A stretch of 45,255 nucleotides of DNA, from positions 1 through 45,255 of the forward strand of contig NZ_FOLM01000001.1 in assembly GCF_900112355.1 (NCBI RefSeq). The letters are read 5' to 3'. Shown here piece by piece: positions 19,846-28,218 of this stretch. The position numbers were made by a program, and so were the translations under genes. Numbering within the stretch: position 1 is the first letter of the stretch; each line of letters begins with the position of its first letter. The stretch comes from Streptomyces aidingensis (GTDB lineage: Bacteria; Actinomycetota; Actinomycetes; Streptomycetales; Streptomycetaceae). Below the pieces are notes generated by a model. That model worked only from the letters and a program-made list of their open reading frames with translations, had not been told where the DNA came from and did no database searches.

Positions 19846-20898
19846 ATGGGCGGGCACAACAGCAACGACACAGCCGCGGCCGGAACCGTTCCGGCACACC
19901 GCTACGACGTCGCCGTGATCGGCGCCGGCGCCGCCGGACTGAGCGGCGCGCTGATCCTGGGCCGGGCCCGGCGCTCGGTCCTGGTGGTGGACGACGGGCA
20001 GCCGCGCAACGCACCGGCCGAGGGGGTGCACGGCTACCTGGGGCACGAGGGCACACCCCCGGCCGAGCTGCTGGCCACCGGCCGCGAGGAGGTCCGCCGC
20101 TACGGCGTGGAGTTCCTCACCGGCACCGTCACCGAGGCCGTCCGGGACGGGAAGGACGGGACGAACGGGGAGGACGCCGGCGGCGCAGGCGGCTTCACGC
20201 TGCGGCTGGCCGGCCGGCGCACCGTCCGGGCGCGCCGGCTGCTGGTGACCACCGGCCTGACCGACGAACTGCCCGAGGTGCCCGGCCTGGCCGGGCTGTG
20301 GGGCCGCGATGTGCTGCACTGCCCCTACTGCCACGGCTGGGAGGTGCGCGACCGGCCGATCGGCGTGCTGGCCACCGGACCCCTGGCCGTGCACCAGGCC
20401 CTGATGTGGCGGCAGTGGAGCCCGCATCTCACGCTCTTCCTGCACACCGGGCCGGAGCCGGACGAGCAGCAGCGGGAGCGGCTGGCGGCGCGCGGTATCG
20501 AGGTGGTGGCCGGTGAGGTCACCGCCCTGGAGACGGACCCGGCCGGGCGGCTGGCCGGCGTCCGGACGGCCGGCGGCACGGTGGTGCCCTGCCGGGCGCT
20601 GGCCGTGGCCACCGGGCTGACCGCCCGGGCCGGTTTCCTGGCGTCGCTCGGGCTGGCCCTTAAGGCCCAGGAGGTGGCCGGCATGGTCATCGGCAGCCGC
20701 GTCCCCGCCGATCCGACCGGTCTGACCGCGGTGCCCGGCGTGTGGGTGGCGGGCAATGTCACCCAGGTCACCGAGCAGGTGATCGGGTCGGCCGCGGCCG
20801 GGGTGCGGGCCGGCGCGGCCATCAACGCCGATCTGACCGAGGAGGAGACCGCGCTGGCCGTGGCCGCGCGGCGGGAAGGGCGGCTGCCCGTGTCCTGA
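19846..20898 (+). CDS. Thioredoxin-reductase-like FAD/NAD(P) oxidoreductase
   Basis: A 350-residue two-domain flavoprotein. The FAD-binding GAGAAG motif is at 26-31, the redox-active C159-P-Y-C162 lies in HCPYCHGWE, an NAD(P)-binding region follows (IGVLATGP), and the C-terminal FAD segment reads GVWVAGNVTQVTEQVIGSAAAG. It resembles low-molecular-weight thioredoxin reductases and the related dithiol oxidases (HlmI/DepH-like), so reductase or disulfide-forming oxidase is possible; no thioredoxin gene is adjacent. A GAGGAGG lies 6-7 nt before the ATG. The 101-115 stretch is a Gly/Asp/Asn-rich insertion. Confidence 0.88.
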   Translation: MGGHNSNDTAAAGTVPAHRYDVAVIGAGAAGLSGALILGRARRSVLVVDDGQPRNAPAEGVHGYLGHEGTPPAELLATGREEVRRYGVEFLTGTVTEAVRDGKDGTNGEDAGGAGGFTLRLAGRRTVRARRLLVTTGLTDELPEVPGLAGLWGRDVLHCPYCHGWEVRDRPIGVLATGPLAVHQALMWRQWSPHLTLFLHTGPEPDEQQRERLAARGIEVVAGEVTALETDPAGRLAGVRTAGGTVVPCRALAVATGLTARAGFLASLGLALKAQEVAGMVIGSRVPADPTGLTAVPGVWVAGNVTQVTEQVIGSAAAGVRAGAAINADLTEEETALAVAARREGRLPVS

Positions 20899-20943
20899 GC
20901 CGGCCCCGGGCCGGGGCGGGGCGGGAGAAAATGGGGTGGGCCG

Positions 20944-20966
20944 TTGTCAGAGGGTGCCCTTACCGT
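20944..20966 (+). promoter_or_regulatory. RecA-NDp (PafBC-type) promoter of the HAD gene
   Basis: TTGTCAGAG, 8 nt, TACCGT. This fits the actinobacterial damage-promoter consensus TTGTCRGTG-N8-TAnnnT with one difference. The -10 hexamer ends 7 nt before the ATG at 20973, so the transcript would be leaderless. Confidence 0.75.
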
Positions 20967-20972
20967 CGAGGG

Positions 20973-21812
20973 ATGGATTCCGGTACGACTCCGCAGGCCC
21001 CGTCCGACAGTTCTCCCGCCCCCGTCCCCGTCCCCGCCCTCGCTCAGGCCCTTGCGCCCGCTCCCGCCTCCGCGCCCGCTGCCGGCCCGTCCGACGGCGG
21101 CGGCCCGGCGCACATCGTCTGGGACTGGAACGGCACCCTGCTGCACGACATCGACGTCGTGCTGGAGGCGACCAACGCCTGCTTCGCCGAGCTGGATCTG
21201 CCGCAGCTCACGCTGGAGCAGTACCGGGAGATGTTCTGCGTGCCGATACCGGCCTTCTACGAGCGGGTGCTCGGCCGCCGCCCCGGCGAGGAGGAGTACG
21301 TGCGGATGGACGCCGCCTTCCACCGCCACTATTTCTCCCGAGCCGCCCGGGCCGGGCTGGCCGAGGGCGCCGCCGAACTGCTGGTCTCCTGGGGCGAGGA
21401 CGGCGGCACCCACTCGCTGTGCTCCCTCGCCCCGCACCAGCGGCTGCGCTCCTGGGTGAGTGAACTCGGCATCGACGGGCACTTCGTACGGGTGGACGGC
21501 GACGCCGGGCACGGCCCGCGGACGGGCAAGGCGCGGCAGATGGCCCGCCATGTGGCCGCCCTGGCCGGTGTCGACCGGAGCCGCACCGTGGTCATCGGCG
21601 ACGCCACCGATGACGCGCTGGCCGCCGCACACGCCGGCGTGCGGGCCGTGCTGCACACCGGAGGCTCGCACAGCCGCGGCTCCCTGGAGGCGGCCGGGGT
21701 GCCGGTGGTGGATTCGCTGGCCGAGGCGGTGAGCCTGGCCGCGGAGCTGGTGCGCCGGCCGGTCGCCCCCGGCCCCGGCCCCCGCCGGGGCACACCGTCA
21801 GAACAGCGGTGA
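20973..21812 (+). CDS. HAD-superfamily hydrolase
   Basis: A 279-residue HAD protein with an Ala/Pro/Ser-rich N terminus of about 43 residues. Motif I is DWNGT (nucleophile D51, with Asn at the +2 position that is normally Asp), followed by an alpha-helical cap; motif II lies near the SLCSLAP strand; motif III Lys is in GPRTGKARQM; motif IV reads VVIGDATDDALAA. It probably dephosphorylates a small metabolite, but substrate is unknown. The +2 Asn could lower phosphatase activity. The RecA-NDp-like promoter suggests DNA-damage induction, possibly of a nucleotide-pool or repair-related phosphatase (inference). Confidence 0.87.
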   Translation: MDSGTTPQAPSDSSPAPVPVPALAQALAPAPASAPAAGPSDGGGPAHIVWDWNGTLLHDIDVVLEATNACFAELDLPQLTLEQYREMFCVPIPAFYERVLGRRPGEEEYVRMDAAFHRHYFSRAARAGLAEGAAELLVSWGEDGGTHSLCSLAPHQRLRSWVSELGIDGHFVRVDGDAGHGPRTGKARQMARHVAALAGVDRSRTVVIGDATDDALAAAHAGVRAVLHTGGSHSRGSLEAAGVPVVDSLAEAVSLAAELVRRPVAPGPGPRRGTPSEQR

Positions 21813-22183
21813 GGCCCGGTGCCGCGCGCAGCGGGCCGGGGGGACGAGCCTGTTACGGCGTTGTTCAATCTGTAGGAAAGAGACGTGGAGCTTTGTACAT
21901 CTGCCAGGAAGGAACGCCCCCCGCGGGAGCGGTAGCCTGAGCCCGTGATCAGCGCGATATCCGCGGATGGCAGTGTCGCCTCCGCCCGCCGCGTGCCGTC
22001 GGCCCGCGGCCGTGGCCGTATGCCGTACGGCTTGCCGCTGGTCGCGTTCCCCGGGAGCATCCCCTGCAGGACGACCGAGCGCCGGCCGGTGACCTCTCGG
22101 GGCTCCTCCCGGATGTTCCCCCGGGTACTGCCCCGGACGAATTCCCGGCGTCACGCAACGGCGCGCGACAGGAGCCAGAGGAC
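21813..22183 (+). other. Long leader/promoter region of the glutamate dehydrogenase gene
   Basis: A 371-bp region. Its most AT-rich part (about 21850-21910) contains TTGTTC and TAGGAA-like hexamers. A TAGCCT hexamer at 21933-21938 stands 7 nt before a GTG (21945) that opens a 98-codon frame running 58 bp into the next gene; its codon use worsens along its length, so I do not call it a gene. A palindrome ATCCGCGGAT is at 21959-21968. The CAGGAG/AGAGGA ribosome-binding site precedes ATG 22184. Confidence 0.5.
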
Positions 22184-25100
22184 ATGCACAGCAAGCTGGA
22201 CCAGGCCAAGGCGGATCTGCTGGAGAGTGCCGCCGAGGTAGCGGCACAGGGCAGAGCGGGCGGTCCGCCCGCGCCCGGCATGGAGGGCGAGCATCTGCGC
22301 CGCTTCCTCCAGCGGTACTACCTGTACGCCGCCCCCGAGGACATCCAGGGCCGCGATCCGGTGGACGTCTACGGCGCCGCCCTGACCCACTGCCGGCTCG
22401 CGGCGCACCGCCCGCAGGGCACGGCCAATGTCCGGGTCTACACCCCCACGGTGGACGAGATGGGCTGGGCGTCCAGCCACACCGTGGTCGAGGTGATCAC
22501 TGATGACATGCCCTTCCTGGTGGACTCGGTGACCAATGAGCTCTCCCGCCAGGACCGCGGCATCCATCTGGTGATCCACCCGCAGATGATCGTCCGCCGG
22601 GACGTCACCGGCCGGCTGCTTCAGGTGCTGGACGCCGGCCGCGACCCGGACAGTCCGGCCGCCAACACCTACCACCCCGGGGACCTCCCGCCGGACGCGC
22701 TCACCGAGTCCTGGATCCATGTGGAGATCGACCGGGAGACCGACCGCGCCGATCTCAAGCAGATCGAGGCCGATCTGCGCCGGGTGCTCAGCGATGTCCG
22801 GGAGTCCGTGGAGGACTGGGAGAAGATGCGCGACCGGGCGGTGCGCATCGCCGAGTCCCTGCCCGCCGAACCCACCGGGCCGGTCGGCGAGCACGAGATC
22901 GAGGAGGCCCGGGAGCTGCTGCGCTGGCTGGCGACCGACCACTTCACCTTCCTCGGCTACCGCGAATACCGGCTGACCAGGGTCGACGGCGCCGAGCAGG
23001 ACACCCTCTCGGCGATCCCCGGCACCGGCCTGGGCATTCTGCGCTCCGACCCGGTGCACCACCTCGACACCCGCTCCGAGGCCGGCACCCCGGAGGACAC
23101 CGCGGCCACCGAGGGCAGCACCGGGGCGCCCCCCGCCCCGGCCGGCGGGCCCGGCAGGCCCACCTCCGCCGCGTTCAGCCGGCTCTCCCCGCGGGCCCGC
23201 GCCAAGGCCCGCGAGCCCCGGCTGCTGATCCTCACCAAGGCCAACAGCCGGGCCACCGTGCACCGCCGCTCCTATCTGGACTACATCGGCGTCAAGACCT
23301 TCGACGAGCAGGGCAATGTGGTCGGCGAGCGCCGCTTCCTCGGGCTGTTCTCCTCCACCGCCTACACCGAATCGGTGCGCCGGGTGCCGGTGGTGCGGCG
23401 CAAGGTGGCCGAAGTGCTGGCCGCGGCCGGCTTCTCCCCCGACAGCCACAGCGGCCGGGACCTGCTCCAGATCCTGGAGACCTATCCCCGGGACGAGCTG
23501 TTCCAGACCCCGGTCGCGGCGCTGCGCTCCATCGCCATGGCCGTGCTCCACCTCCAGGAGCGCCGCCGGCTGCGGCTCTTCCTCCGCCAGGACGACTGGG
23601 GCCGCTACTACTCCGCCCTGGTCTATCTGCCGCGCGACCGCTACACCACCACCGTCCGGCTGCGGCTGATCGACATCCTCCGCGAGGAACTGCGCGGCAC
23701 CAGCGTGGACTTCTCGGCCTGGAACACCGAATCGGTGCTGTCCAGGCTGCACTTCGTCATCCGGGTCGCGCCCGGCACCGAGCTCGCCGAGCTGACCGAG
23801 ACGGATGTGGACCGCATCGAGTCCCGGCTGGCCGAGGCGTCCCGTTCCTGGACCGACGGCTTCGGCGACGCCCTGCTGGCCGAGCTGGGCGAGGAGCACG
23901 CCGCCGAGCTGGGCCGCCGCTTCCACAACGCCTTCCCCGAGGGCTACAAGGCGGACTTCCCGCCGCGCGCCGCCGTGGCCGACCTCCAGCACCTCACCGA
24001 CCTGCGGCCGCAGGAGGGCCGGGACTTCGCGCTCAGCCTGTACGAGCCGGTGGGCGCCGGGCGCGGCGAGCGGCGCTTCAAGATCTACCGGATCGGCGAG
24101 CCGGTCTCGCTCTCCGCCGTGCTGCCCGTGCTCCAGTGCCTGGGCGTGGAGGTGGTGGACGAGCGCCCCTACGAACTCCGCCCGGCCGAGGGGGGCACCG
24201 CCTGGATCTACGACTTCGGGCTGCGCGTTCCCGACCATTTCGCCGAGCGGCTCGCGCCCGACGCCCGGGAGCGTTTCCAGGAGGCGTTCACCGCCGTGTG
24301 GACCGGCCGCGCGGAGAACGACAACCTCAACGCGCTGGTGCTGGCGGCCAATCTCACCTGGCGCCAGGTGACGGTGCTGCGCGCCTACGCCAAGTACCTG
24401 TGGCAGGCCGGCGCCCGGTTCGCCCGGGAGACCATGGAAGAGACCCTGCTGCGCAATGTGCACACCACCCGGCTGCTGGTCAGCCTGTTCGAGGCCCGGC
24501 TCGGCCCGGAGCGGCAGAAGGCCGGCCGCGAACTGACCGACGGCCTGCTGGAGGAGCTGGACGGCGCCCTGGACCAGGTCTCCCACCTCGACGAGGACCG
24601 CATTCTGCGGGCCTTCCGCACCGTCATCCGGGCCACCCTGCGCTGCAATCACTTCCAGACCGGGCCGGACGGCGAGCCGCGCCCCTGCCTGGCCATGAAG
24701 CTGGACCCGCAGGCCATGCCGGACCTGCCCGAGCCCCGCCCGGCCTACGAGATCTGGGTCTACTCCCCGCGTCTGGAGGGCGTGCACCTGCGGTTCGGCA
24801 AGGTCGCCCGGGGCGGTCTGCGCTGGTCCGACCGCAGGGAGGACTTCCGCACCGAGATCCTGGGCCTGGTCAAGGCGCAGGAGGTGAAGAACACGGTGAT
24901 CGTGCCGGTCGGTGCCAAGGGCGGCTTTGTGGCCAAGCGGCTGCCCGACCCGGCCCAGGACCGCGACGCCTGGCTGGCCGAGGGCATCGCCTGCTACCGC
25001 ACCTTCATCTCCGGCCTGCTGGACCTCACCGACAACATGGTGGCCGGCAAGGTGGTGCCGCCGCGCGATGTGGTGCGGCACGACGGCGACGACCCGTATC

Positions 25101-27220
25101 TGGTGGTCGCCGCAGACAAGGGCACCGCCACCTTCTCCGACATCGCCAACGGCGTGGCGGACGAGTACCGCTTCTGGCTGGGCGACGCCTTCGCCTCCGG
25201 CGGCTCGGCCGGATACGACCACAAGGGCATGGGCATCACCGCCCGGGGCGCCTGGGAATCGGTCAAGCGGCACTTCCGGGAACTGGGCCACGACACCCAG
25301 GCCCAGGAGTTCACGGTGGCCGGCATCGGCGACATGTCCGGCGATGTCTTCGGCAACGGCATGCTGCTGTCGGAGCACATCCGGCTGGTGGCCGCCTTCG
25401 ACCACCGGCACATCTTTCTCGACCCGGACCCCGACCCGGCCGTCTCCTGGGCCGAGCGGCGCCGGCTGTTCGAGCTGCCCCGCTCAAGCTGGGCCGACTA
25501 CAACCCGGAGCTGATCTCGGCCGGCGGCGGGGTGCACCCGCGCAGCGCCAAGTCCATTCCGCTCACCCCGCAGGTGCGGGCCGCGCTGGGCATCGAGGAC
25601 GGCACCGGCGCCATGACCCCGGCCGAGCTGATGCGTGCCGTGCTGCGGGCCCCGGTGGACCTGCTGTGGAACGGCGGCATCGGCACCTATGTGAAGTCCT
25701 CCGCCGAGACCCACCACGACGTGGGGGACCGCGCCAACGACGCCATCCGGGTGGACGGCCGGGAGCTGCGCGCCAAGGTGGTCGGGGAGGGCGGCAATCT
25801 GGGCATGACCCAGCTCGGCCGGATCGAGTTCACCCGGCACGGCGGCCGGTGCAACACCGACGCCATCGACAACAGCGCCGGGGTGGACACCTCCGACCAC
25901 GAGGTCAACATCAAGATCCTGCTCAACGCGGCGGTCGCCAACGGTGATCTGACGGTCAAGCAGCGCAACAAGCTGCTCGCCGGAATGACCGACGAGGTGG
26001 CCGCGCTGGTGCTGCGCACCAACTACGCGCAGAACGTGGTGCTGGCCAACTCGGTGGCCACCGCGGCGGGCCTGCTCCCGGCCCACCAGCGGATGATCCG
26101 CAGACTGGAGCACACCGGGCGGCTGGACCGGAAGCTGGAGTTCCTGCCGGACGACGAGGAGATCGCCGACCGCCGGCACGCCGGGCAGGGCCTGACCCAG
26201 CCGGAGCTGGCGGTGCTGCTGGCCTACGCCAAGCTGGTCGCCACCGAGGAGCTGCTGGCCACCGACCTGCCGGACGATCCCTATGTGCGGCGGATGCTGG
26301 AGGTCTACTTCCCGGCGGCGCTGCGGGAACGGTTCCCCGAGCGGATCGACGGACATGCGCTGCGCCGCGAGATCGTCACCACGGTGCTGGTCAACGACAC
26401 GGTCAATGTGGGCGGACCGTCCTTCGTGCACCGCATGCAGGAGGAGTCCGGGGCCTCCACGGAGGAGATCGTCCGGGCCCACACCGCGGCCCGGGCCATC
26501 TTTAATCTGCATCAGATCTGGGACACCGCGGAGCGGCTGGACAACCAGGTGCCGGCCGAGGTGCTCACCCGCATCCGGCTGCACTCCCGGCGGATGGTGG
26601 AGCGCGGCACCCGCTGGCTGCTGAACAACCGTCCGCAGCCGCTGCGCATGGGCGAGACCATCGAGTTCTTCTCCGAGCAGCTCGGCCGGGTCTGGCAGGA
26701 GCTGCCCAAGCTGCTGCGCGGGCGCGATCTGGAGACCCATGCCGCCACCCACGACGAGCTGGTGTCGATCGGGGTGCCGGCCGATCTGGCGCAGCAGGTG
26801 GCCGGGTTCAACGCGGTCTTCCCGGCGCTGGACGTGGTGGCGGTGGCCGACCGCACCGGCAGCGAACTGCTGGATGTGGCGCGGGTGTACTACCTGCTCG
26901 CCGACCAGCTCGGCATCTCGCAGCTCCAGGACCGGATCACCCGGCTGCCGCGGGCGGACCGCTGGCAGTCCATGGCCCGCACCGCGATCCGCGAGGACCT
27001 GTACGCCGCGCAGCAGCTCATCACCGCGGATGTGCTGGCGGCCGGCGGGCGGGGGGACGGGCCGGAGGAGAAGGTGGAGGCCTGGGCCCGGCGCAACCAC
27101 TCGGTGCTGGTGCGGGCGCGGGCCACCCTGGCCGAGATCCAGGGTTCCGACACCTTCGACCTCGCCAACCTCTCCGTCGCCATGCGCACCATGCGCACCC
27201 TGCTCCGCAGCAACCGCTGA
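22184..27220 (+). CDS. gdh: NAD-specific glutamate dehydrogenase, large (180-kDa) class
   Basis: A 1678-residue enzyme of the large NAD-GDH class (L-glutamate + NAD+ + H2O to 2-oxoglutarate + ammonium + NADH), described in Streptomyces clavuligerus and other bacteria. The long N-terminal half carries regulatory ACT-like segments. The catalytic core contains ARGGLRWSDRREDFRTEI and VPVGAKGGFV at about 875-920, and the nucleotide-binding loop GIGDMSGDVFGNG near 1047-1059. The C-terminal 500 residues are the family's helical extension. A Pro/Gly/Ala-rich insertion (about 300-335) is a lineage-specific linker. It stands alone, with its own leader and terminator, and serves glutamate catabolism. 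Confidence 0.96.
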   Translation: MHSKLDQAKADLLESAAEVAAQGRAGGPPAPGMEGEHLRRFLQRYYLYAAPEDIQGRDPVDVYGAALTHCRLAAHRPQGTANVRVYTPTVDEMGWASSHTVVEVITDDMPFLVDSVTNELSRQDRGIHLVIHPQMIVRRDVTGRLLQVLDAGRDPDSPAANTYHPGDLPPDALTESWIHVEIDRETDRADLKQIEADLRRVLSDVRESVEDWEKMRDRAVRIAESLPAEPTGPVGEHEIEEARELLRWLATDHFTFLGYREYRLTRVDGAEQDTLSAIPGTGLGILRSDPVHHLDTRSEAGTPEDTAATEGSTGAPPAPAGGPGRPTSAAFSRLSPRARAKAREPRLLILTKANSRATVHRRSYLDYIGVKTFDEQGNVVGERRFLGLFSSTAYTESVRRVPVVRRKVAEVLAAAGFSPDSHSGRDLLQILETYPRDELFQTPVAALRSIAMAVLHLQERRRLRLFLRQDDWGRYYSALVYLPRDRYTTTVRLRLIDILREELRGTSVDFSAWNTESVLSRLHFVIRVAPGTELAELTETDVDRIESRLAEASRSWTDGFGDALLAELGEEHAAELGRRFHNAFPEGYKADFPPRAAVADLQHLTDLRPQEGRDFALSLYEPVGAGRGERRFKIYRIGEPVSLSAVLPVLQCLGVEVVDERPYELRPAEGGTAWIYDFGLRVPDHFAERLAPDARERFQEAFTAVWTGRAENDNLNALVLAANLTWRQVTVLRAYAKYLWQAGARFARETMEETLLRNVHTTRLLVSLFEARLGPERQKAGRELTDGLLEELDGALDQVSHLDEDRILRAFRTVIRATLRCNHFQTGPDGEPRPCLAMKLDPQAMPDLPEPRPAYEIWVYSPRLEGVHLRFGKVARGGLRWSDRREDFRTEILGLVKAQEVKNTVIVPVGAKGGFVAKRLPDPAQDRDAWLAEGIACYRTFISGLLDLTDNMVAGKVVPPRDVVRHDGDDPYLVVAADKGTATFSDIANGVADEYRFWLGDAFASGGSAGYDHKGMGITARGAWESVKRHFRELGHDTQAQEFTVAGIGDMSGDVFGNGMLLSEHIRLVAAFDHRHIFLDPDPDPAVSWAERRRLFELPRSSWADYNPELISAGGGVHPRSAKSIPLTPQVRAALGIEDGTGAMTPAELMRAVLRAPVDLLWNGGIGTYVKSSAETHHDVGDRANDAIRVDGRELRAKVVGEGGNLGMTQLGRIEFTRHGGRCNTDAIDNSAGVDTSDHEVNIKILLNAAVANGDLTVKQRNKLLAGMTDEVAALVLRTNYAQNVVLANSVATAAGLLPAHQRMIRRLEHTGRLDRKLEFLPDDEEIADRRHAGQGLTQPELAVLLAYAKLVATEELLATDLPDDPYVRRMLEVYFPAALRERFPERIDGHALRREIVTTVLVNDTVNVGGPSFVHRMQEESGASTEEIVRAHTAARAIFNLHQIWDTAERLDNQVPAEVLTRIRLHSRRMVERGTRWLLNNRPQPLRMGETIEFFSEQLGRVWQELPKLLRGRDLETHAATHDELVSIGVPADLAQQVAGFNAVFPALDVVAVADRTGSELLDVARVYYLLADQLGISQLQDRITRLPRADRWQSMARTAIREDLYAAQQLITADVLAAGGRGDGPEEKVEAWARRNHSVLVRARATLAEIQGSDTFDLANLSVAMRTMRTLLRSNR

Positions 27221-27226
27221 CCCCTC

Positions 27227-27257
27227 TCCCCCCTGCCGGGTGACCCGGGAGGGGGGA
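27227..27257 (+). terminator. Terminator after the glutamate dehydrogenase gene
   Basis: Nested stems TCCCCCCT/AGGGGGGA (27227-27234 with 27250-27257) and CCGGG/CCCGG (27236-27240 with 27244-27248) around a TGA loop form one hairpin with a single G-G mismatch, 6 bp after the stop codon. Confidence 0.8.
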
Positions 27258-27299
27258 TAAAAGGGGTGGGGCGGCAGCGGCTTTCCTACGCTGGTGGCC

Positions 27300-28184
27300 A
27301 TGGAGCCCGCACAGACAGTCACCGGTACAGGGATGGCCACCATCGGCAAGCCGGCCGCGCTGCCGCCTCTGGCGGGCGCGGGCCGGCTCGTCACCAGCAG
27401 ACGGGTGCGGTACCGGGACTGGTCGGGCACCGCGGTCACCGTGGTGATGCCCACCTACAACGAGGCCGCGAATCTGCCCGGGATCGTGGCCGCGCTGATG
27501 GCGCTGCCGCTGCCCCGGCTGCGTCTGCTGATCGTGGACGACGACAGCCCCGACGGCACCGGGCGGCTCGCCGACCGGCTGGCCGACCGCTACGCCACCG
27601 GCCCCTGCGGCCCCCGGATCGAGGTGCTGCACCGGGACGGCAAGGAGGGCCTGGGCCGCGCCTACGAGGCCGGCCTGCGGCACGCCCTGGCCGCCGGTGC
27701 CCCCTATGTGCTCCAGATGGACGCGGACGGCAGCCACCAGGCGACCGCCGTCTGCGCCATGCTGGAGACCGCCCACCGCAGCGGTGCCGGTCTGGTGGTG
27801 GGCAGCCGCTATGTGCGCGGCGCCACCGTCTCCGGCCGCTGGGGCGTGCACCGGCGGCTGCTGTCCACCTGGGGCAACTCCTATGCCCGCGCCATTCTCC
27901 GGGTCCCGCTGCGCGACCTCACCGGCGGCTTCAACCTCTGGCGCGCCGATGTGCTGCGCACCGTCGGCCTCGGCGGCGCCGAGGCGGCCGGCCGTTCCCT
28001 GCGCAGCGCCGGCTACGCGCTCCAGGTGGAGCTGAAGTACCGGGCCACGCGGAAGGGCTTCGAGGCGGTCGAGGTGCCCATCCGCTTCGGTGAACGGCTG
28101 CGCGGCTCCTCCAAGATGTCGCTGGCCGTGCAGTGGGAGGCCGCCCTGCTGCCCTGGCGGCTGCTGCTGGCCGGCCTGCGCTGA
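27300..28184 (+). CDS. Polyprenol-phosphate-mannose-synthase-like glycosyltransferase (GT2)
   Basis: A 294-residue GT2 enzyme like dolichol-phosphate mannose synthase (Dpm1/Ppm1 D2 domain). Key segments are VMPTYNEAANLP, IVDDDSPDGTG at 78-88, the metal-binding DADGSH near 140-145, VVGSRYVRGA and LTGGFNLWR. The C terminus has no membrane domain, as in soluble Dpm1-type enzymes. It likely transfers a hexose from a nucleotide sugar to polyprenyl phosphate at the membrane, feeding glycoprotein or surface-glycan mannosylation. ATG 27300 is 8 nt after TACGCT (27287-27292), suggesting a leaderless start; an in-frame GTG 6 nt upstream is possible. Confidence 0.85.
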   Translation: MEPAQTVTGTGMATIGKPAALPPLAGAGRLVTSRRVRYRDWSGTAVTVVMPTYNEAANLPGIVAALMALPLPRLRLLIVDDDSPDGTGRLADRLADRYATGPCGPRIEVLHRDGKEGLGRAYEAGLRHALAAGAPYVLQMDADGSHQATAVCAMLETAHRSGAGLVVGSRYVRGATVSGRWGVHRRLLSTWGNSYARAILRVPLRDLTGGFNLWRADVLRTVGLGGAEAAGRSLRSAGYALQVELKYRATRKGFEAVEVPIRFGERLRGSSKMSLAVQWEAALLPWRLLLAGLR

Positions 28185-28218
28185 CGCCGCTTCCGGCCTT
28201 GCGTCCCGGCCCGGCGGG

